Assembly: GCA_938074585.1 (NCBI GenBank)
Contig: CALJEW010000092.1
Span: 1-19,570 of the forward strand
Source of the DNA: an uncultured Rhodospirillales bacterium
GTDB taxonomy: Bacteria; Pseudomonadota; Alphaproteobacteria; Rhodospirillales; Casp-alpha2
Length of the DNA: 19,570 bases
Direction: 5' to 3'
The first letter of the stretch is position 1, and every line of letters begins with the position of its first letter. Made by a program: the position numbers and the translations under genes. Below are positions 16,223-19,570 of the stretch, piece after piece. Below the pieces are notes generated by a model. The model was given only the letters and a program-made list of their open reading frames with translations. It was not told the origin of the DNA and did no database searches.

Positions 16223-16762
16223 TTAAGCGGCTTTTGTAACAGCCTGTGATTTCAAATAACCCAACATGGTATCCGCATCTGAAACGTCGAACGGGTCAGT
16301 TGGGCAATTATCTTCAAACCCATTTTCCACAAATTGCTTTGTGATCAGTCCATCATCAACAAGCATCGAATAACGCCAGCTGCGCATGCCGAATCCTAAG
16401 TTTGATTTTTCAACTAGCATTCCCATTTTTCGGGTGAAATCAGCATTTCCATCGGACAACAAAAAGACATTCTTAGCATTTTGGCTCAAGCCCCATTGAT
16501 ACATAACGAAGGCATCGTTGACCGACAAACAAATAACGGCGTCAATACCTTGGTCTTGAAATTGGCTATATAATTCTTCATAGCGCGGCAGATGGCTGGT
16601 AGAGCACGTTGGCGTGAACGCGCCGGGAAGCGAGAATAAAACTACCCGTTTATCTTTGAAAAGTTCAAAACTATTAACGTCTTTCCACTCAAACGGATTG
16701 TCGCCTTTAATGGCATCATTCCGAACGCGGGTCTTAAATATGGTATAAGGTACATGGTTCAT
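16223..16762 (-). CDS. Peroxiredoxin, Prx5/AhpC-TSA type
   Basis: Thiol peroxidase of 179 residues reducing hydrogen peroxide and organic peroxides. The peroxidatic Cys53 is in LPGAFTPTCSTSHLP, the PxxxTxxC signature of the Prx5 group. The conserved active-site Arg is probably Arg130 in RSWRYSM. Other cysteines are Cys78 and Cys153 (EDNCPTDPF); the latter could act in resolution, though many bacterial Prx5 proteins use glutathione or glutaredoxin instead. It is divergent from the OxyR-like regulator, with 132 bp between them, and ends convergently 5 bp from rsmB. Control by the adjacent LysR-type regulator is a reasonable inference. The two GST-like genes in the window fit a glutathione-using cell. 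Confidence 0.92.
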   Translation of the reverse strand: MNHVPYTIFKTRVRNDAIKGDNPFEWKDVNSFELFKDKRVVLFSLPGAFTPTCSTSHLPRYEELYSQFQDQGIDAVICLSVNDAFVMYQWGLSQNAKNVFLLSDGNADFTRKMGMLVEKSNLGFGMRSWRYSMLVDDGLITKQFVENGFEDNCPTDPFDVSDADTMLGYLKSQAVTKAA

Positions 16763-16894
16763 TTTAATTTCCTATGATTTACGGCTTGAGAAATAGATGG
16801 GCGTTTGCGCTCATTATATGTACAGGTGTATAGTTAATTGGTAAAATAAGTTAAACTGCATATATTAAATGATTAAATCTATTAATAGGAAATC
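16763..16894. promoter_or_regulatory. Divergent peroxiredoxin/OxyR-like control region
   Basis: A consensus -10 for the peroxiredoxin gene, TATAAT, reads on the minus strand at 16818-16813. No matching -35 lies 17 bp upstream, as expected for an activator-dependent promoter. CTATTAATAG (16879-16888) is a perfect palindrome just before the regulator's ATG, and ATGGGCG / CGCTCAT (16797-16803 / 16808-16814) is an imperfect dyad next to the -10. AT-rich sequence with TATAG steps lies between. These are candidate sites for the LysR-type protein; none is proven. Confidence 0.45.
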
Positions 16895-17833
16895 ATGGCA
16901 ACGTTTAAACACTTACCAACCTTAACCCAACTACGCCACTTGATTGCCCTTAATGAGCATCAACACTTTGGCCGCGCGGCTGAGGCGTGTTTCATTATGC
17001 AATCAAGCTTGAGCACCAGCATTAAAGAATTAGAACGAACACTAGGCCAGCCCTTGGTCGAGCGCACAAAACGTAAAGTAATGATGCTACCGTTGGGTAT
17101 TGAAGTCATAGATCGAGCACGTCATGTGGTGCGGGATGTGGAAGATATTTCCGATTTGGCTAATGCCGCCAGTGCTCCTTTAAGCGCCCCCATCCGATTA
17201 GGCGTCATTCCATCCATCGCCCCGTTCTTGTTACCCCGCGTTTTACCCGCCCTAAAAAAAGCTTACCCAAATTTAAAACTGTATTTGAGGGAAGCCCAAT
17301 CATCACCTTTGGTTCGACAGTTAGAGGACGGCGAATTGGATCTGTTGTTGTTAGCATTTCCGTATTCAACACATGATTTGGAATGCAATATTTTTGCCGA
17401 AGATCGATTCTGGATCGCCTTCCCAAAAGGACACCCTTACAGCCAGAAAGAACACATCCACATTCAGGACTTAGACCCTGAAAGCTTGATGCTTTTAGAA
17501 GAGGGGCATTGTTTGCGGGACCAAACGCTGAGCGCTTTTGGACCCGTCCCCCCCCAAGTTCAAAACGACTTTCAAGCATCTAGCCTGCACACATTGGTGC
17601 AAATGGTTGATAACGGTTTAGGCTTAACGGTGTTGCCAAAAATGGCGGTGGATACGGGGATTACCAAGTCAACGCGGATACAAGTGCGCCCATTGGATGG
17701 GCCCTATACGTCTCGGCAAATTGGTCTTACATGGCGAAAAACATCAGCCCGGAAAGCAGAATACGAGCACTTAGCTGGTTTTTTCAGAGATGAACTTGCA
17801 ACCCCGTTGAGCCCCAAAAAGCAGCGCCGCTAA
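16895..17833 (+). CDS. LysR-type peroxide-responsive regulator, OxyR-like
   Basis: The 312-residue LysR-type regulator has a winged helix-turn-helix (about 6-65: LTQLRHLIALNEHQHFGRAA, SSLSTSIKELE) and a two-lobe effector domain (about 95-300). Similarity to OxyR is strong around the redox centre, LMLLEEGHCLRDQ, followed by SSLHTLVQMVDNGLGLTVLP. The sensing cysteine (E. coli Cys199) is Cys206. The position of the resolving cysteine (E. coli Cys208) is Phe215, so the classical intramolecular disulfide cannot form; only Cys32 and Cys164 are otherwise available. It is divergent from the peroxiredoxin, the usual arrangement for a regulator and its target. Ribosome site is AGGA six bases before ATG. 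I withhold the oxyR symbol because of the missing cysteine. Confidence 0.88.
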   Translation: MATFKHLPTLTQLRHLIALNEHQHFGRAAEACFIMQSSLSTSIKELERTLGQPLVERTKRKVMMLPLGIEVIDRARHVVRDVEDISDLANAASAPLSAPIRLGVIPSIAPFLLPRVLPALKKAYPNLKLYLREAQSSPLVRQLEDGELDLLLLAFPYSTHDLECNIFAEDRFWIAFPKGHPYSQKEHIHIQDLDPESLMLLEEGHCLRDQTLSAFGPVPPQVQNDFQASSLHTLVQMVDNGLGLTVLPKMAVDTGITKSTRIQVRPLDGPYTSRQIGLTWRKTSARKAEYEHLAGFFRDELATPLSPKKQRR

Positions 17834-18011
17834 CGCTTAAACAATGATCAATCAAGAACTGGTAACTATAAGCCATTGAAAAAAAGCATAAATTTTTTGT
17901 TTTTCTTGCTCAAATTCAAAACATCCGTTATCATTTTTTGTTAGGCCCTAGATAATCATTAGAATTTCCAAGACCAAAAGGGAATGCAAACAGAAAAGGG
18001 AGAACAACTGA
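17834..18011. promoter_or_regulatory. AT-rich intergenic region with a possible promoter
   Basis: TTGCTC at 17906-17911 and TATCAT at 17929-17934 are separated by 17 bp and could drive the small zinc-ribbon gene. GGGAGA at 17998-18003 is a well-placed ribosome site for its ATG. An A-run/T-run pair around 17880-17900 could form a weak AT hairpin after the LysR gene but is not a convincing terminator. Confidence 0.35.
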
Positions 18012-18188
18012 ATGTCTTCCAGCAAATCTCCAACAAGCAAACCAGAGCCGGAAACAACTCCAGTTATTAAGAAACGCAAATGCCTAATGTGCAACAAAGA
18101 CTTCACCTCTCAACACTTAGGCGAGAGGGTCTGTGTCAATTGCAAAGGCACATCCGCATGGCGTGAAAGCGGCTATTATGCTGTTTAA
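18012..18188 (+). CDS. Small zinc-ribbon protein, 58 residues
   Basis: The ATG at 18012 opens a 58-codon frame ending TAA at 18186-18188. After a Ser/Pro/Glu-rich tail (residues 1-20) comes KKRKCLMCNKDF and GERVCVNCKGTSAW, giving Cys24-x2-Cys27 and Cys41-x2-Cys44, a four-cysteine zinc-binding ribbon. Related short proteins of this layout occur in alphaproteobacteria as uncharacterised proteins. A GGGAGA ribosome site eight bases upstream and a stand-alone position between oppositely oriented genes support it as real. Role unknown; nucleic-acid or protein binding is possible. Codon pattern and cysteine spacing argue against chance. Confidence 0.8.
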   Translation: MSSSKSPTSKPEPETTPVIKKRKCLMCNKDFTSQHLGERVCVNCKGTSAWRESGYYAV

Positions 18189-18247
18189 TGACAAGCCCCG
18201 CTCATCCAGTCTTCAACTTATATACGATTGAGAGAAAGATAGCTTAA

Positions 18248-18946
18248 TCAGTTCGTTGTCAAAATGAATTGATTTGCATCAGCCATGTGCCCTGGCAAGG
18301 CGCGCTGTAGCACCCGTGCGACATCAACAACATACTCTGTTGCTGGCTTTGGGTATCGTTGCGTTGATTTCAAATATTTAGCGATACCGGGCTGATCGAC
18401 AACGCGTTCATTCAGCGCCTTGATATGCGGGGTCGTTTCCAAAATAGCTGGGCACCATTCTAAATATCCTGATAACGCTTCAGCTAAAACTACGTCTGCA
18501 AGCGAAAGGCGTGAACCGGCACAAACGCCGTTACCATTCGCTGCCAAATGCGCTTCAAATTTTGGCCCAAACTTTTGGAACTTATCGTTCAAGTTTGCAA
18601 TTGCGACTTCGGCTGTTGGCTGGAAGGCCGCCTGAAGCCCGGTTTCAGCGAAATCAGCAACGGCCCCAGCGAACATATCGCACATCACAGCATCCTGATC
18701 ATTATCACCATAAAACTCACCAAGCCGTGCTAAATAACGGATCATTGCTGTCGACTGGCTTAGGCATAACCCATTGATTTCAAGCAGTGGCATTTGGTCG
18801 AACGGAAGTTTTCCTGTCAATCGAAGGCTTGCGAGCTCTTGTGGCGTCGTCACTTGAACGTTTGTGAATTGAATTTGATTTATGGCAAGCATCCAGCGTG
18901 TCGATTCAGCTCGGCCACGACCTTTGAAATAAGTAAGCTCAACCAT
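18248..18946 (-). CDS. Glutathione S-transferase, sigma/alpha/mu-like
   Basis: Cytosolic GST of 232 residues of the tyrosine type more familiar in animals. Catalytic Tyr6 lies in LTYFKGRGRAESTRWMLA, the FxGRGRAE.R signature of sigma/alpha/mu/pi GSTs. LPFDQMPLLEING carries the cis-Pro53, and CLSQSTAMIRYLAR carries Gln64-Ser65 for the glutathione gamma-glutamyl group. The helical C-domain (about 85-210) includes GSRLSLADVVLAEAL with the N-capping SxxD-type turn. The last ~20 residues extend beyond typical sigma GSTs. It is monocistronic as far as visible, between the zinc-ribbon gene (convergent) and the broken RraA-like gene. Role likely detoxification or prostaglandin-type isomerase-like chemistry; substrate unknown. 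Confidence 0.9.
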   Translation of the reverse strand: MVELTYFKGRGRAESTRWMLAINQIQFTNVQVTTPQELASLRLTGKLPFDQMPLLEINGLCLSQSTAMIRYLARLGEFYGDNDQDAVMCDMFAGAVADFAETGLQAAFQPTAEVAIANLNDKFQKFGPKFEAHLAANGNGVCAGSRLSLADVVLAEALSGYLEWCPAILETTPHIKALNERVVDQPGIAKYLKSTQRYPKPATEYVVDVARVLQRALPGHMADANQFILTTN

Positions 18947-19024
18947 GGTTTTTCCTTCAAATGTTGTTTGTGTAAAAATAACTGATAAAATATAGCTCTA
19001 TTTACTAGATGCGCCCGAACTCCG

Positions 19025-19570
19025 CTAGCAAATCTTCAATGGTATTTCCTTGTTAACCCATTCACGCGTAGCCACTTCACGCACACCCTGTTCACGGGCT
19101 TTTTCAACAACCCCTTCTGCCGTCGCTAAGGGAATAACCGTTACACCCATCAAATCAGCAACAATAAAATCAACAGGGCTTACAATCGTGCTGTCGCACT
19201 GAATGGGAACTTTAATTGAAAGCTCTTCTATGCGCCCGGAGAACATGGTGTGCGCACCCCGTAGTGTGACAGCGCTTACCCAAATTGGCCACTTAATCTC
19301 TTCTAACTCGTCAGTATAGCGGTCAGCGCCACCAACGATCATTGCCCAAATACCCCGGTTTATAACAAGACCACCTATCAAGCAACCACACACAGATGCG
19401 TTTGAATCACCCCCAGCGTCAACAACAATAATATCGCCCACCTGTCCCATTTCTTAAGCCTCAAGGGATCAACCCAATCCCCTTTGAACAATCGCAAAGT
19501 CAAGGCTTAGCAACATACTTTGGCCTAAACAGCAGGTTTGATTTCTCCATCCATGACCCCAGTGCGGTAT
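19025..19570 (-). pseudogene. RraA/HMG-aldolase-like gene, broken, runs off the right edge
   Basis: The intact-looking frame from ATG 19450 to 19025 (141 codons) is the C-terminal two thirds of an RraA-like / 4-hydroxy-4-methyl-2-oxoglutarate aldolase protein: GDIIVVDAGGD, GGLVINRGIWAMIVGGADRYTDE, WVSAVTLRG, VPIQCDSTIVSPVDFIVAD and GVTVIP. Upstream, in another frame, the missing N-terminal part is legible: VMDGEIKPAV, stop, AKVCC, stop, ALTLRLFKGDWVDPLRLK. The stops are TAG (19527-19525) and TAA (19509-19507), and a one-base loss near 19451-19455 separates the two frames. The rest lies outside the window. An internal start could make the C-terminal fragment, but it would lack part of the fold. 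The specific substrate of the ancestor is unknown. Confidence 0.82.

Noticed and set aside
16797..16814. A hairpin at the 5' end of the peroxiredoxin mRNA acting as a riboregulator.
   Set aside because: On the transcribed strand the wobble pair becomes an A-C mismatch and the stem is only seven bases; a DNA-binding dyad or chance is more likely.
1..19570. Stop-codon reassignment (TAG/TAA read as an amino acid), since several genes contain in-frame stops at otherwise conserved sites.
   Set aside because: The interrupted genes also carry frameshifts and deletions, different stops are involved, and the intact genes end normally at TAA, TAG and TGA at the family's expected lengths.
1..19570. Mobile elements, CRISPR arrays, tRNA or rRNA genes.
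   Set aside because: No transposase, integrase, regularly spaced repeats, cloverleaf or rRNA sequence was seen on either strand.

Overview
The window looks like a chromosomal segment of an alphaproteobacterium, plausibly Rhodospirillales-like, with moderate GC content. The ppx/gppA - rlmE - guaB - rsmB order is typical of that class, and there are standard GntR/UTRA and OxyR-type regulators. Lineage is inferred from gene content only. The segment mixes intact housekeeping and catabolic genes with clearly decaying ones (stops, frameshifts, internal deletions), which suggests recent loss of accessory catabolism and signalling.

Layout. Positions 1-784 hold broken coding remnants on the + strand; the last part is a recognisable chemoreceptor (MCP) signalling hairpin interrupted by stops. 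Positions 798-7450 are a divergent histidine-utilisation (hut) locus. hutI(truncated)-hutH-hutG-hutU runs leftward and hutF-hutC runs rightward. The 94-bp divergent intergenic region carries two HutC-like palindromes, each lying over a predicted -10. All five-step-pathway enzymes (HutH, HutU, HutF, HutG) look complete except HutI, which keeps only its first ~120 residues. As written, the pathway from histidine to glutamate is broken at imidazolonepropionate unless another copy exists.

Positions 7434-8855 are the wreck of a divergent myo-inositol locus: an iolD pseudogene (nonsense codon, ~45-residue internal deletion, 3' frameshift) and an iolG-like dehydrogenase missing ~45 residues near its C-terminus. 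An AstE/aspartoacylase-type metallohydrolase (8873-9832) and an extended glutathione-transferase-like protein (9909-10832) follow. Positions 10833-11478 hold a short broken membrane-protein gene and an inverted repeat.

Positions 11479-16217 are the healthy core: exopolyphosphatase/GppA, RlmE (23S rRNA 2'-O-methyltransferase), IMP dehydrogenase with its own good promoter, and RsmB (16S rRNA m5C methyltransferase). Positions 16223-17833 are a divergent peroxiredoxin / OxyR-like pair in which the regulator keeps the sensing Cys but not the resolving Cys. A 58-residue zinc-ribbon protein (18012-18188), a eukaryote-like (sigma/alpha-type) GST (18248-18946, minus) and a broken RraA/HMG-aldolase-like gene running off the right edge complete the window.

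I see no new multi-gene defence, mobile or CRISPR system. The most unusual signals are the hutI truncation inside an otherwise intact, apparently regulated operon, the repeated in-frame internal deletions in neighbouring catabolic genes, and the single-cysteine OxyR.
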